From Alphaproteobacteria bacterium (GTDB lineage: Bacteria > Pseudomonadota > Alphaproteobacteria > UBA8366 > GCA-2717185), in the NCBI GenBank assembly GCA_040905865.1, contig JBBDQU010000051.1, positions 1-64,000 of the forward strand: a stretch of 64,000 nt of DNA, written 5' to 3'. This document shows, piece after piece, positions 9,507 to 18,517 of the stretch; position 1 is the stretch's first letter, and each line of letters opens with the position of its first letter. The translations under genes and the position numbers were made by a program. A model generated the notes under the pieces. That model was not told where the DNA came from. It saw only the letters and a list, made by a program, of their open reading frames with translations, and made no database searches.

Positions 9507-10649
9507 TCAGTCGAAAACGACGGCCATGCCCATCGCGTTCAGCGCCGCCGCCCGTGCTTCGAGCCAACCGGCCTCGAAATCCGCAGCAGGATTCGCCGAA
9601 TACGCCTTCCAGGCATCAGTCAGCGTTTTTTGCCTTTTCACGGCCTGGGCCTGGTGCGCTTCCATATCCGCGGTCCAGACGCCGGCTTCCTTCCAGTATT
9701 TCACCGCGCCGTCATGCCAGGGAATGACCCACTGAAACCCCTGCCGATCTCGCGCCCAGCCGTCGACGCCCGGCGCCGCTGTCTTGAAATCGTCATAGCT
9801 CGTATCGATGGCCTTGACCAGGCTGTAGACCGTCGCCGAATCGTAATCGTCATTGGTCAGCAGCACCGGATAGAAATAGCCGGAGCCCTCCCATGGGTTC
9901 TCCCTGGACATGCCGGGCCCCTGCGTGGCCATATGCCGCTGCATCCAGGGCGCCGCGCCCTGCAGGCGCTTCCAGCCCTCGGTATCCTTGTGGTCCATCC
10001 GCAGGTAGGCCACACCGCGCGGTGACGCGTCGATACGTGAAATATGCGGCGAGACCGTGGAGGACGCGGCCGCGTCGACCTGACCGTTGATGATACCGTC
10101 CAGCGACGCCTGGAACCCGCCAAACTCGACCTTCTTCACGTCGTCCCAGGTCAGCCCGCCGAAGCGCAGCGCCGAGGTGGCATTCTGGTTCAGCGCCGGC
10201 GCGCTTCGCACCCAGGCAACGCGCTTGCCCTTCAGGTCCTTGTAGTGGGCGACCCCGATATCCTTCGCCACGGCGAGGCCGATTCCGGCGCCGCCGATGG
10301 AGGCGAAGACCATGCGGATGGGTTGCGGCCCCCAGGTCTTGGCGCCGAATTCGTAAACCCCTTCCTGGGCGAAATAGAGGGCGATCCCGCAGGCGCAGAA
10401 ATCGGCCTTGCGGCCCTTGATCGGCAGCATGCGGGCGATGTCGTTCTTGCCCGTCTTGATGTTGACCTGCGAATTGAACTTCGATTTCAGCATATTACCG
10501 AGCGCAACAGACTGCTGATATCCGGTCGAGGTCGTGCCATAGGCCGTCCACGTCATCTGCGCCGGCAGCTTTACATCATCCGCCTGCGCAGCGGCTGCGC
10601 CGAGCGCCATAACGGCGCCGAATCCGAGATTCCTGATAATTTCGTACAT
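9507..10649 (-). CDS. TAXI-family TRAP transporter solute-binding protein
   Basis: A 380-residue periplasmic binding protein with an N-terminal signal peptide (GFGAVMALGAAAAQA, cleavage near residue 23). The mature part starts with a TAXI-like segment (TAYGTTSTGYQQSVALGNML) and contains DLKGKRVAW and a C-terminal KYWKEAGVW helix region. It captures the solute for the fused TRAP permease downstream. Translation starts at the ATG preceded by a very good Shine-Dalgarno (GGGAGGTAAC). The gene is divergent from the M81 peptidase gene, with 201 bp between them holding both promoters. Confidence 0.92.
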   Translation of the reverse strand: MYEIIRNLGFGAVMALGAAAAQADDVKLPAQMTWTAYGTTSTGYQQSVALGNMLKSKFNSQVNIKTGKNDIARMLPIKGRKADFCACGIALYFAQEGVYEFGAKTWGPQPIRMVFASIGGAGIGLAVAKDIGVAHYKDLKGKRVAWVRSAPALNQNATSALRFGGLTWDDVKKVEFGGFQASLDGIINGQVDAAASSTVSPHISRIDASPRGVAYLRMDHKDTEGWKRLQGAAPWMQRHMATQGPGMSRENPWEGSGYFYPVLLTNDDYDSATVYSLVKAIDTSYDDFKTAAPGVDGWARDRQGFQWVIPWHDGAVKYWKEAGVWTADMEAHQAQAVKRQKTLTDAWKAYSANPAADFEAGWLEARAAALNAMGMAVVFD

Positions 10650-10730
10650 GTTACCTCCCTAGGGTTCCAGGTCCGTCAAGCGGACATTTGGCGGGCCCGC
10701 TGTTCGACGGACCCATTCGCTTTTTGCGAT

Positions 10731-10750
10731 ATTACTGTAACGTTATATGC
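10731..10750. promoter_or_regulatory. small palindrome in the divergent taxI / M81 peptidase intergenic region
   Basis: An AT-rich patch within the 201-bp divergent spacer (10650-10850) holds the perfect 8-bp palindrome TAACGTTA (10738-10745). A loose plus-strand promoter, TTGCGA then TATGCA with a 16-base spacer, overlaps it. This could be an operator shared by both genes, but no regulator gene lies adjacent and the match is weak. Confidence 0.25.
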
Positions 10751-10850
10751 AAAGTTCCGGTTGCTGCAACCGTTCATGGTGTCAGGGGGCCGGCACACTA
10801 TACGAACAGGCCATACAGACGATGATACCGCCACCGAAAGGAACACGACC

Positions 10851-12365
10851 ATGACCCGACGGTTCGTAACCGCGCTCATGCGGCATGAGACCAATACCTT
10901 TTCGCCGGTGCCGACTCCGGTGCGGGATTTCGGGCGGATCGGCCCCACTGACGGGCCGGCGCGCGGCGACGAGGCGCTGCGGGTCTATCGCGGCACCAAC
11001 AACCCGGTCGCCGCCTATATCGACCTCGCGGCGGCGGAAGGCGCGGAGCTTGTCTTCCCCATCGCCGCCAATGCCCATCCCAGCGCCCCCGCCCCCGGCG
11101 AGATCGTCGATATCTGCGCCGAAGCGATCTGCGAGGCCGTGGCAAAGGGCTGCGACGCGCTGTTCCTCGACCTGCACGGCGCAATGGTCACGCAGGACCA
11201 TGATGACGGCGAGGGCGCGTTGCTGCGCCGCATCCGCGCCGTCGCCCCCGACCTGCCCATCGCGGTGGCGCTCGATTTCCACACCAACCTGTCCGCCGCG
11301 ATGGTCGACAACGCCACGGTCATCGCCGGCTACCGCACCTATCCGCATATCGACATGCATGAAACCGGGGCGCGCGCCGGACGCACCCTGATCCGCGCGC
11401 TGAACGGCGAGGTCGACCCGGTCATGGTCTGGCACTCGCTACCCGTCCTCACCCATATGAACCGGCACGCCCCCTCCATGCAGCCGATGCGCGACATGTA
11501 TGCGAAGGCCATCGCGGCGGAATCGTCGGGCGCCGTGCTGAACGCCTCGGTCTTCGGCTGCTTCCCGCTGGCCGACATCCCGCATGTGGGGCTGAGCGCC
11601 ATTGTCGTCGCCGACGGATCGCGCGACGACGGCGAGCGGCTGCTCTACGATATCCTGCGCGAGGGCTGGGACCGGCGCGACGAATTCGTCTTCAATGTCG
11701 AGCCCGTGGCCGATTCCATCGCGAAGGCGAAGGCGCTGGACGACGGCCCGGTGCTGCTGATCGACCATGGCGACAATACCGGTTCCGGCGGCAACCAGGA
11801 TGTCATGGCGGTGCTGGCGGAGGTCATGCGCCAGGGGCTGGAAAACGTCTGCGCCGGACCTTTCTGCGACCCGCAATCGGTCGCGCGGATGATCGACGCC
11901 GGCGTCGGCGCGACCGTCACGATCCGGCTTGGCGGCAAGGTGGACATGCCCGCCATGGGGCTGCGCGGCGAACCGCTGGAAGTCACCGGTATCGTGCGGC
12001 GCATCACCGACGGGCAGTTCACCGTGACCGGGCCGATGTTTACCGGCGTGGCGCTGAATATCGGGCGCTGCGCGGTGCTGGATACCGGCAGTGTCGAAAT
12101 CCTGGTCAGCGAGGGCCGCTACGAACCCTTCGACACCGGCGCCTTCACCCATGCGGGCATCGATCCCGCGCGGAAGAAATACGTGCTGCTGAAATCCCGC
12201 CAGCATTTCCGCGCCGGGTTCGAACCGCTGGCCCGGCACATCGTCATGGTCTCCGGCCCCGGCGCCTGCACCTCGGATTACAGCCTGTTCCCCTGGAAGA
12301 ACCTGCGCCGGCCGATCTACCCGCTCGACCCCGGGACGGAATCCAACCTGCCGACGCAGAGCTGA
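10851..12365 (+). CDS. M81-family metallopeptidase (MlrC, microcystinase C type)
   Basis: A 504-residue enzyme with the MlrC N-terminal domain (MRHETNTFSP at 9-18, DLHGAM, DFHTNLS, YPHIDMHETG) and C-terminal domain (DHGDNTGSGGNQD). These hold the His/Asp residues expected to bind zinc. The start is the ATG at 10851 after AAAGGA; open frame continues upstream but without family sequence. MlrC cleaves the linear tetrapeptide of microcystin, yet most M81 homologues lie in soil and marine bacteria without known microcystin use, so hydrolysis of some small peptide or amide is the safer reading. It is transcribed away from the TAXI gene. Confidence 0.88.
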   Translation: MTRRFVTALMRHETNTFSPVPTPVRDFGRIGPTDGPARGDEALRVYRGTNNPVAAYIDLAAAEGAELVFPIAANAHPSAPAPGEIVDICAEAICEAVAKGCDALFLDLHGAMVTQDHDDGEGALLRRIRAVAPDLPIAVALDFHTNLSAAMVDNATVIAGYRTYPHIDMHETGARAGRTLIRALNGEVDPVMVWHSLPVLTHMNRHAPSMQPMRDMYAKAIAAESSGAVLNASVFGCFPLADIPHVGLSAIVVADGSRDDGERLLYDILREGWDRRDEFVFNVEPVADSIAKAKALDDGPVLLIDHGDNTGSGGNQDVMAVLAEVMRQGLENVCAGPFCDPQSVARMIDAGVGATVTIRLGGKVDMPAMGLRGEPLEVTGIVRRITDGQFTVTGPMFTGVALNIGRCAVLDTGSVEILVSEGRYEPFDTGAFTHAGIDPARKKYVLLKSRQHFRAGFEPLARHIVMVSGPGACTSDYSLFPWKNLRRPIYPLDPGTESNLPTQS

Positions 12366-12414
12366 GCAAGACGATTGCGGGCACGGTTCACGCGGATAAC
12401 CGGCCCTCCCCTGG

Positions 12415-13338
12415 TCAGAGGTGCTTCACCACCTTCTCGCTGAGGATTTCCAGCGCTTCCTCGAAGCTGGGCAGGCTGGCATCCGAGGGCGCCACGCCGG
12501 CGTCCACCGTGCGGGCGTGGGATTCGCGGGTGCGTTCGCTCATCAGCGGCCGGATGCCCAGTTCGACCAGATTCTCCTGCGCCTTGTCCATTTCCTCCAT
12601 GCGCCGCCTGGCGTGCACCAAATGGGTCGTGGTCAGCGACTTCACCATGCCGGCGAAGGTGCGTTCGTCGATATCGGAGAAACAGGCCAGCACCTCGTCC
12701 ACCAGCCCGGCGCGATGCGCCGCGACCATGCATTCGACGCCCAGCGCCTCCATCCCCTTCACCATGACCGAGCGGATGATCTTGACCGAGGAGGCGTCGC
12801 CGGCGCGGTCGCTCATCACCTCGACATTGAAGCCGAAGGGTTTCAGGAACGCCGCCGCCCGTTCGGCCGCCGGGCCCGAGACGACGAAGGGCACCCTGTG
12901 CCCCGACGCGGCGAATCCGCCCATCGCGGCGAAATCCACATAGTCGATCCCGGCCTTGTACATTTCCTCGGCGATGGCGACCGTCTGCGGCCCGGTCAGC
13001 GTGTTGACGTCGAAGAACAGCGTGCCCGGTTTCAGCACCTCGCGTGCCGACAGCGCCGCGTCCTTCGCATCGACCCCGGTCACAACCGAAAATACCGCCC
13101 CCGCATCGGCCAGCCTGCTGGTGTAGCTGCCCTCGATCTCGACGCCGATGGCGCGCGCGCGGTCGTTGATCGCGGCGCCCCGCACATTGTCGCCCAGCGC
13201 GGTGTCGACCGACAGGATGCGCCGCGCCGGATTACCCTTGCGCCAGACCTTCGCCAGCCCGGTCGTCAGCGCCGTTCCCGCCTCGCCGAGGCCCAGGGTG
13301 GCAATAGCCGTTATGCTGTCGATATCGTTATTCGCCAT
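12415..13338 (-). CDS. NAD(P)-dependent oxidoreductase with DUF1932 C-terminal domain
   Basis: A 307-residue member of the beta-hydroxyacid dehydrogenase/6-phosphogluconate dehydrogenase-like superfamily. The N-terminal Rossmann motif LGLGEAGTALTTGLA lies near residues 15-29. A middle segment (FDVNTLTGPQTVAIAEEM, DFAAMGG) corresponds to the substrate-binding region. The C-terminal helical domain (SSVKIIRSVMVKGMEALGVE and on) fits DUF1932. It probably oxidises a 2- or 3-hydroxyacid; the exact substrate is unknown. It ends convergently with the M81 peptidase gene, 49 bp apart. The amidohydrolase upstream on the same strand (110-bp gap) may be co-transcribed. Confidence 0.85.
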   Translation of the reverse strand: MANNDIDSITAIATLGLGEAGTALTTGLAKVWRKGNPARRILSVDTALGDNVRGAAINDRARAIGVEIEGSYTSRLADAGAVFSVVTGVDAKDAALSAREVLKPGTLFFDVNTLTGPQTVAIAEEMYKAGIDYVDFAAMGGFAASGHRVPFVVSGPAAERAAAFLKPFGFNVEVMSDRAGDASSVKIIRSVMVKGMEALGVECMVAAHRAGLVDEVLACFSDIDERTFAGMVKSLTTTHLVHARRRMEEMDKAQENLVELGIRPLMSERTRESHARTVDAGVAPSDASLPSFEEALEILSEKVVKHL

Positions 13339-13448
13339 TGCCTTGTTTCCTCCTGGATGTTGCGTATGCGGCGCGTCAGTTATTTTTGGCGCGGCAAGAT
13401 ACGCCCGTTACCGCGGCGCTGACAATATGACCCCGCCCGCCGCGCGGA

Positions 13449-14291
13449 TTACCCCGGTGATGGCGCCCAGCCGTATATCCGTTGCAGGGTCCCACCCATC
13501 AGCGCCGCGCGTTCGCCATCGGTGATCCGGTCGGTCAGGCGGAAAGGCTCCACCCCCTGTTCGTAACTGACGAGGTTTATCGCCCTCGTCCAGTCGGTGC
13601 CCCACATGCAGCGGTCGAAGCCGAAAGCGTCGAAGACCCGGCAGAGCGGGTCCCAAAGGTCGTTATAGGGAAACGGTTCATGCGACAGGGTGCAGGCGCC
13701 GCTGATCTTCACCGCGACATTCGGAAACCGCGCCAGTTCCAGCAGCTTCTGTATTTCCGCGAAGGGTTCCGCCGGAACCGGGGGGACGCGCGGCTGTTCC
13801 AGGCCCAGGTGATCGACCACCAGCCGCGTATCCGGGCGCCGCGCGGCCAGGATGGCAACCTGGTCCAGCCGCCCGACGCAGGACAGATTCACCGGCAGCG
13901 AATGGCGCGCCGCTTCGCCCAGCACCAGCCGGATTCCGGGGTCGTCCGGATCCGCCGAGGCCGCCTGACGCAGCATGATGCGGATACCGACCGTGCCGTC
14001 CAGCGCCGCCCATTCGGCGATGGTTTCCGCCACGCCGGGGTCCGACGTATCGACCGGTTTCAGCAGCGCAAAGCGCTTCGGATGCGCCAGCCGCACCAGG
14101 CGCGCGTAACTGTCGTCGAAGCGGTACATGGTGAAAGCCGATACCAGGATCGCGCCGTCGACGCCGACCGCATCCATCGCCGCCACCATGTCGTCGCCGG
14201 TCACCTCCGGCGGTCCCGCCAGCACCCCGTGCCAGGGCCGGCCCGGATGGTCCCGTTCATAGGCATGAACCTGCGCGTCAATCGTCAGCAT
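13449..14291 (-). CDS. amidohydrolase family protein (Amidohydro_2, TIM barrel)
   Basis: A 280-residue metal-dependent hydrolase of the ACMSD/2-pyrone-4,6-dicarboxylate lactonase-like family. It opens with IDAQVHAYERD, where the usual HxH metal motif is reduced to QVH as in many members of this subgroup. LVVDHLGL and CMWGTDW supply the later His and Asp positions. The start is the ATG at 14291, behind a strong GGGGGAGGGG Shine-Dalgarno; a longer frame from 14321 is less likely. Such enzymes hydrolyse lactones or decarboxylate ring-cleavage products. It is divergent from the GMC oxidoreductase across 136 bp. Confidence 0.85.
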   Translation of the reverse strand: MLTIDAQVHAYERDHPGRPWHGVLAGPPEVTGDDMVAAMDAVGVDGAILVSAFTMYRFDDSYARLVRLAHPKRFALLKPVDTSDPGVAETIAEWAALDGTVGIRIMLRQAASADPDDPGIRLVLGEAARHSLPVNLSCVGRLDQVAILAARRPDTRLVVDHLGLEQPRVPPVPAEPFAEIQKLLELARFPNVAVKISGACTLSHEPFPYNDLWDPLCRVFDAFGFDRCMWGTDWTRAINLVSYEQGVEPFRLTDRITDGERAALMGGTLQRIYGWAPSPG

Positions 14292-14427
14292 GAATTCCCC
14301 TCCCCCGTTATTTCCTGTCACAGCCTATCGGTGCGGGGGCCGATGGGGCAATGGCGGGCGGATTGAGTGCGCGGCTCCCGGTGTTTACCCTTGGACGCGG
14401 AACGTTGCGAAAGGGCAAGGCGGAGGC

Positions 14428-16044
14428 ATGGACAGTTTCGATTATGTGATCATCGGCGCGGGGGCGGCGGGCTGCGTGCTGGCCAACCGGTTGAGCGAGG
14501 ACGGCGTGACCAGTGTCTGCGTGCTGGAAGCCGGCGGGAATGATCGCCACCCCTTCATCGCCATTCCGGCCGGATTCGTGAAAACCCTCTATGGCGACCG
14601 CTTCCTGTGGCCCTTCATGACGGAACCTTCGGAATCGCTCGGCGGGCGCAGTCTCGCCATTCCCCAGGGCCGGGTGGTCGGCGGCTCCAGCTCGGTCAAC
14701 GGCATGGTCTACAACCGGGGCCAGGCGGCGGATTTCGATACCTGGGCGCAGATGGGCAATCGCGGCTGGGGGTTCGAGGACCTGCTGCCCTATTTCAAAC
14801 GGTCCGAAACCCGGATCGGCGCGGGCGACGACCGGGTGCGCGGGCGCGGCGGCGAATTGCCCATTACAGACAGCGACTGGATCAACCCGGTCGCCGAAGC
14901 CTTCCTCGATGCCGCCGGGGCCATGGGGATTCCACGCGCGAAGGATTACAATTCCGGCTTCCAGTTCGGGTCCGGCTATTTCCAGCGCTACATCCACGAA
15001 GGCAGGCGCGTCAGCGCGGCCAGGGCCTTCCTGCGCCCGGCCCTGCGCCGCAGGACCGTCTCGCTGCGCATCCGCGCGCAGGTCGTGAACCTGGAAATGG
15101 ACGGCGCCAAAGTCACCGGCGTGCGCTACCGCGACGGGTCCGGCGGCGACCAGGCGGTGCGGGCGCGTCGCGAGGTGATCGTCAGCGCCGGGGCCGCAAA
15201 TTCGCCGAAGCTGCTGCAGATATCCGGCATCGGCCCGGCGAAGCTGCTGGGCGAACTCGGCGTGCCGGTGCGGGCGGCGCTGGACGGCGTCGGCGAGAAC
15301 CTGCGCGACCATTACTCGGTGCGGATGGTGGCGCGGGCGAAAAATGTCCTGACCATCAACGAATACGCCAGATGGCCCCGCCTGCCGCTGGAGGTGATCA
15401 AATGGCTGCGCGGCAAGCCCAGCGTGCTGGCGCTGTGCCCGACCATCGCCTTCGTGCATGCGAAGTCCCACCCTGATCTCGAAGAAGCCGACATGCGCAT
15501 CCTGTTCACGCCCGGCAGCTACCAGGACGGCAAGACCTATGTGCTGGACGATTATCCGGGCATGACCTGCGGCGCCGCCCAGCCGCGTCCGGAAAGCACC
15601 GGCCATGTCCGCGCCCGCTCATCCGATCCGGCCGACCCGCCGGTCATCCAGCCGAATTACCTTTCGGCGGAGGTCGACAGGCAGATCACCCTGGCCGGCC
15701 TGCGCCTCGCCCGCGAGCTGATGAAGAGCCCCCAAATGGCGCCCTATTTCGATGCGGAAACCCTGCCCGGGCCGCAGGCGCAAAGCGACGACGAGTTGCT
15801 CGACTTTGCCCGGCGGCGCGGCAATACCGGCTACCACCTGGTCGGCACCTGCAGCATGGGCCCGGACCCGGCGCGCGGCGCGGTGGTGGACGACGAACTG
15901 CGGGTGCACGGCGTACAGGGGCTGCGCGTCATCGACGCCTCGATCATGCCAAGGCTGCCGTCGGCGAACACGTTCGCATCCACGATCATGATCGCGGAAA
16001 AAGGCGCGGATATGATCCGGGGCCGTCGTGAAGCGCGTGCCTGA
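14428..16044 (+). CDS. GMC-family FAD oxidoreductase (choline dehydrogenase-like)
   Basis: A 538-residue flavoprotein. The N terminus has the FAD dinucleotide motif [20 protein letters not shown], and the GMC signature [20 protein letters not shown] follows around residues 80-100. A second signature ([16 protein letters not shown]) lies mid-protein. The C terminus holds [12 protein letters not shown] and the final [15 protein letters not shown]...SANT block, containing the catalytic His and the Asn of the active site. The start ATG at 14428 is preceded by CGGAGG and sits just before the Rossmann fold. The family oxidises primary alcohols; substrate specificity is not readable. Confidence 0.92.
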   Translation: MDSFDYVIIGAGAAGCVLANRLSEDGVTSVCVLEAGGNDRHPFIAIPAGFVKTLYGDRFLWPFMTEPSESLGGRSLAIPQGRVVGGSSSVNGMVYNRGQAADFDTWAQMGNRGWGFEDLLPYFKRSETRIGAGDDRVRGRGGELPITDSDWINPVAEAFLDAAGAMGIPRAKDYNSGFQFGSGYFQRYIHEGRRVSAARAFLRPALRRRTVSLRIRAQVVNLEMDGAKVTGVRYRDGSGGDQAVRARREVIVSAGAANSPKLLQISGIGPAKLLGELGVPVRAALDGVGENLRDHYSVRMVARAKNVLTINEYARWPRLPLEVIKWLRGKPSVLALCPTIAFVHAKSHPDLEEADMRILFTPGSYQDGKTYVLDDYPGMTCGAAQPRPESTGHVRARSSDPADPPVIQPNYLSAEVDRQITLAGLRLARELMKSPQMAPYFDAETLPGPQAQSDDELLDFARRRGNTGYHLVGTCSMGPDPARGAVVDDELRVHGVQGLRVIDASIMPRLPSANTFASTIMIAEKGADMIRGRREARA

Positions 16045-16058
16045 AGCAGGCGAGTGAG

Positions 16059-16337
16059 CTACCGCTCGTTTCGCTCGCTTTCATGCGCCTCGTAATATGA
16101 TCGCAGGACGGCATTCATGCGGGTCTGGTATCCGCGCCCCTGCGATTTGAACCACGCCACCACATCGCGGTCGAACCGCACCGTAAGACGTTCTTTCGGT
16201 CCGTCCGGGAATACGACTTTCGCCGTCTTCCAGAAATCCGCGCCCAGGGTTTCGCCTTCGGGCGCATTCTCGCGTGTCCGGTCGGGCATGTCCGCCAGAT
16301 CATCCACCGATACGGTTGTCATATGCTTCCCGCTCAT
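16059..16337 (-). CDS. brnA: BrnA-family antitoxin
   Basis: A 92-residue protein. The C-terminal half carries the ribbon-helix-helix-like BrnA domain, with the strand KERLTVRFDRDVVAWFKSQG followed by YQTRMNAVLRSYYEAH. The N-terminal part binds the toxin in the family. It is the second gene of the pair, overlapping the toxin reading frame by 38 bp if translation starts at 16337; an internal ATG at 16322 would shorten the overlap. In known systems the BrnA2-BrnT2 complex neutralises the RNase and represses its own promoter. Confidence 0.9.
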   Translation of the reverse strand: MSGKHMTTVSVDDLADMPDRTRENAPEGETLGADFWKTAKVVFPDGPKERLTVRFDRDVVAWFKSQGRGYQTRMNAVLRSYYEAHESERNER

Positions 16338-16554
16338 GTCGTCCTGCCTTCCACGCCGAAATAATCCGGCGGCTTCCGCCGCGCCAGGTATAAATCACGA
16401 CCATGTAAAATCCGTCCCAGTGACCGACGGCGATCCATCTGGATTCGCTGTAGGGCCCCCGGCTATCGGGCCGTTCCAGAACGGGCCGGACGAAATCAAT
16501 CCCGTGCTTTGCAAGATTGCTGCCGCGCTTGCGCTCATCCCATTCGAAGGGCAT
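16300..16554 (-). CDS. brnT: BrnT-family ribonuclease toxin
   Basis: An 84-residue toxin from the ATG at 16554. It begins with the family pattern FEWDERKRGSNLAKHGIDF, followed by GPYSESRWIAVGHWDGFYMV, VIYTWRGGSRRIISAWKAGR and E-AYDN. These cover the positions of the RelE-like BrnT RNase fold, which cleaves RNA and halts growth when freed from BrnA. A TTG codon at 16572 is in frame, but it lies inside the promoter -10 region, so the ATG is preferred. No Shine-Dalgarno precedes it. Confidence 0.88.
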   Translation of the reverse strand: MPFEWDERKRGSNLAKHGIDFVRPVLERPDSRGPYSESRWIAVGHWDGFYMVVIYTWRGGSRRIISAWKAGRHEREAYDNRIGG

Positions 16555-16559
16555 GATAA

Positions 16560-16588
16560 GTTGTATGTACAAATATATGTTATGTCAA
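16560..16588 (-). promoter_or_regulatory. brnTA promoter with overlapping inverted repeat
   Basis: On the minus strand a consensus -35 TTGACA (16588-16583) is followed, 17 bases later, by -10 TACAAC (16565-16560). The inverted repeat TTGTA-CA-TACAA (16572-16561) overlaps the -10 box, a fitting site for autorepression by the BrnA-BrnT complex. The predicted transcript start falls at or next to the toxin ATG (16554). Confidence 0.6.
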
Positions 16589-16680
16589 TGACGGCGGATA
16601 GCGGGATTGCGCGCGTGTCGGCAGGGACGTTAAATGGCGGCGGTATACGTTCCATGCCCATAAACGGACCCACGACGCCC

Positions 16681-18324
16681 ATGACCACCTCACAGACTCA
16701 CGCCACGCGGACTCCCGTCACGGTCAGCGATACCGACCTCGACGCCATCATCATCGGCGCCGGTATTTCCGGCATGTACCAGCTCTACCGGCTGCGCGAA
16801 CTGGGCATGAAGGTGCGGGTGTTCGAGACCGGCGGCGATGTTGGCGGGACCTGGTACTGGAACCGCTATCCGGGCGCGCGATTCGATTCCGAAAGCTGGT
16901 CCTACGGGTTTTCGTTTTCGAAGGAACTGCTGCAGGAATGGGACTGGCCGGAGCATTTTGCCGCCCAGCCGGATACGCTGCGCTACCTGAACCATGTCGC
17001 CGACAGGTTCGACCTGCGCCGCGAAATGCGCTTCAACAGCCGCGTGCAATCCGCGCATTTCGACGATGACGCCACCCGCTGGACCGTGACGCTGGAAAAC
17101 GGCGAGCAGGCCAGCGCGCCGATCCTGATCACCGGGCTGGGCCCCCTTTCCGCCTATACCCTGCCGAACATTCCGGGGCGCGACGACTTCAGGGGTCGCG
17201 CCTTCCACACCGCCCGCTGGCCGCATGAGCCGGTCGACCTTGCGGGCAAGCGGGTCGGCATCATCGGCACCGGGGCCTGCGCGATCCAGGCGATCCAGAC
17301 CATCGCGAAGGATGTCGGCCACCTGACCGTCTTCCAGCGCACGCCGAACTGGGCGGCGCCGCTGCACAACCGGCCGATCACGCCGGAGGAACAGGCGGAT
17401 ATCAAGTCGCGCTATGACGAAATCTTCGCCCGCTGCCGCGAGACGGTGGCCTGTTTCATCCACAACCCGGACCCGCGCACGACGCTGGAGACACCGCCGG
17501 AGGAGCGCGAGGCCTTCTGGGAGAAGCTGTATTCCGAGCCGGGCTTCGGCATCTGGATGGGCAACTTCCGTGACATGATGATCGACGAGGAAGCCAACGC
17601 GCTGGTCAGCGAATTCGTCGCAAAGAAGATCCGCCAGCGGGTGCATGACCCGAAGATCGCCGACCTGCTGACGCCGAAGAACCACGGCTTCGGCACGCGC
17701 CGCCTGCCGCTGGAGAGCGGCTATTACGAAGTCTACAACCAGGAAAACGTGACCCTGGTGGACATCAACGCGACGCCGATCCGGCGCATCACGGAAAAGG
17801 GCGTGCGGACCAGCGACACGGAACACGAATTCGACATCCTGATCTACGCCACCGGCTTCGACGGCGTCACCGGCCCCTATGACCGCATCGACATCCGCGG
17901 CCCCGGCGGGCGGCGGCTGAAGGACGACTGGCGGGCGACCCCGCGCACGCTGCTGGGCGTGCAGGCGGAGGGCTTCCCCAACCTGTTCATGGTGCTGGGC
18001 CCGCATACCGCGCGCGGCAATATCCCGCGCAATATCGAGGAACTGGTCGACTGGATCACGGGCATGATCCGCTTCATGCGCGAGAACGGCCACACAAGGG
18101 CCGAACCGCGCAAGGAAGCGGTCGACGAATGGGCCGGCGCGGTCGAGCGGGCCAGCGAAAAGCTGCTCTCCAGCAAGATCGCCTCCTGGCAGACCGGCGT
18201 GAACCGGAATGTCGCGGGCAAGCAGGTGCCGCGCGTGCTGGGCTATAACGGCGGCGCCGTGCGCTACCGCAAGAAGGCGGACGCGGTGGCGGAAGGCGGG
18301 TACCGGGAGTTTGAATTCCGGTAG
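16681..18324 (+). CDS. flavin-containing Baeyer-Villiger monooxygenase
   Basis: A 547-residue class B flavoprotein monooxygenase. It has the FAD motif GAGISG (26-31), the Baeyer-Villiger fingerprint FRGRAFHTARWP (170-181) with its conserved His, and the NADPH motif GTGACA (196-201). An ATGFDGVTG segment occurs late in the protein. Together these match cyclohexanone/phenylacetone monooxygenases, which insert oxygen next to a ketone using NADPH and O2 via a flavin peroxide. The start is taken at the ATG at 16681; no good Shine-Dalgarno is visible and in-frame ATGs lie slightly upstream. The 3' end abuts relics of secretion genes. Confidence 0.9.
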   Translation: MTTSQTHATRTPVTVSDTDLDAIIIGAGISGMYQLYRLRELGMKVRVFETGGDVGGTWYWNRYPGARFDSESWSYGFSFSKELLQEWDWPEHFAAQPDTLRYLNHVADRFDLRREMRFNSRVQSAHFDDDATRWTVTLENGEQASAPILITGLGPLSAYTLPNIPGRDDFRGRAFHTARWPHEPVDLAGKRVGIIGTGACAIQAIQTIAKDVGHLTVFQRTPNWAAPLHNRPITPEEQADIKSRYDEIFARCRETVACFIHNPDPRTTLETPPEEREAFWEKLYSEPGFGIWMGNFRDMMIDEEANALVSEFVAKKIRQRVHDPKIADLLTPKNHGFGTRRLPLESGYYEVYNQENVTLVDINATPIRRITEKGVRTSDTEHEFDILIYATGFDGVTGPYDRIDIRGPGGRRLKDDWRATPRTLLGVQAEGFPNLFMVLGPHTARGNIPRNIEELVDWITGMIRFMRENGHTRAEPRKEAVDEWAGAVERASEKLLSSKIASWQTGVNRNVAGKQVPRVLGYNGGAVRYRKKADAVAEGGYREFEFR

Positions 18325-18325
18325 A

Positions 18326-18517
18326 CGCTATACCGCGCAGCAGGAAGCCGTTACCGGCAGGCTCGGCGCGATCCGCTTCTACCCCGATGGCAGCGCCACC
18401 GGCGGGCACCTGACCCTGGCGCGGATGGCCGGCGGGGACAATGTCGCGGCGACAACGGGACCGGCCATCAGGGTATCGGTCGACTGGCTGACCGGTCGGG
18501 TCGATGTGGAGGATTAG
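18326..18517 (+). pseudogene. 3' remnant of a GspH-type pseudopilin gene
   Basis: The translated piece contains GRLGAIRFYPDGSATGGHLT and ends VSVDWLTGRVDVED. This is the characteristic C-terminal strand pattern of the type II secretion minor pseudopilin GspH (FxPDGSSTGG ... VDWLTGRV). The prepilin leader and N-terminal helix are missing: upstream sequence is the monooxygenase gene in another frame. Its stop overlaps the start of the GspI-like gene by 14 bp, preserving the normal gspH-gspI junction. It is therefore the tail of an operon broken by deletion or by insertion of the monooxygenase gene. Confidence 0.7.

Noticed and set aside
10044-10850. Upstream extension of the M81 peptidase frame
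   Set aside because: It runs antisense to the TAXI gene and lacks family sequence; the ATG at 10851 with AAAGGA fits homologues.
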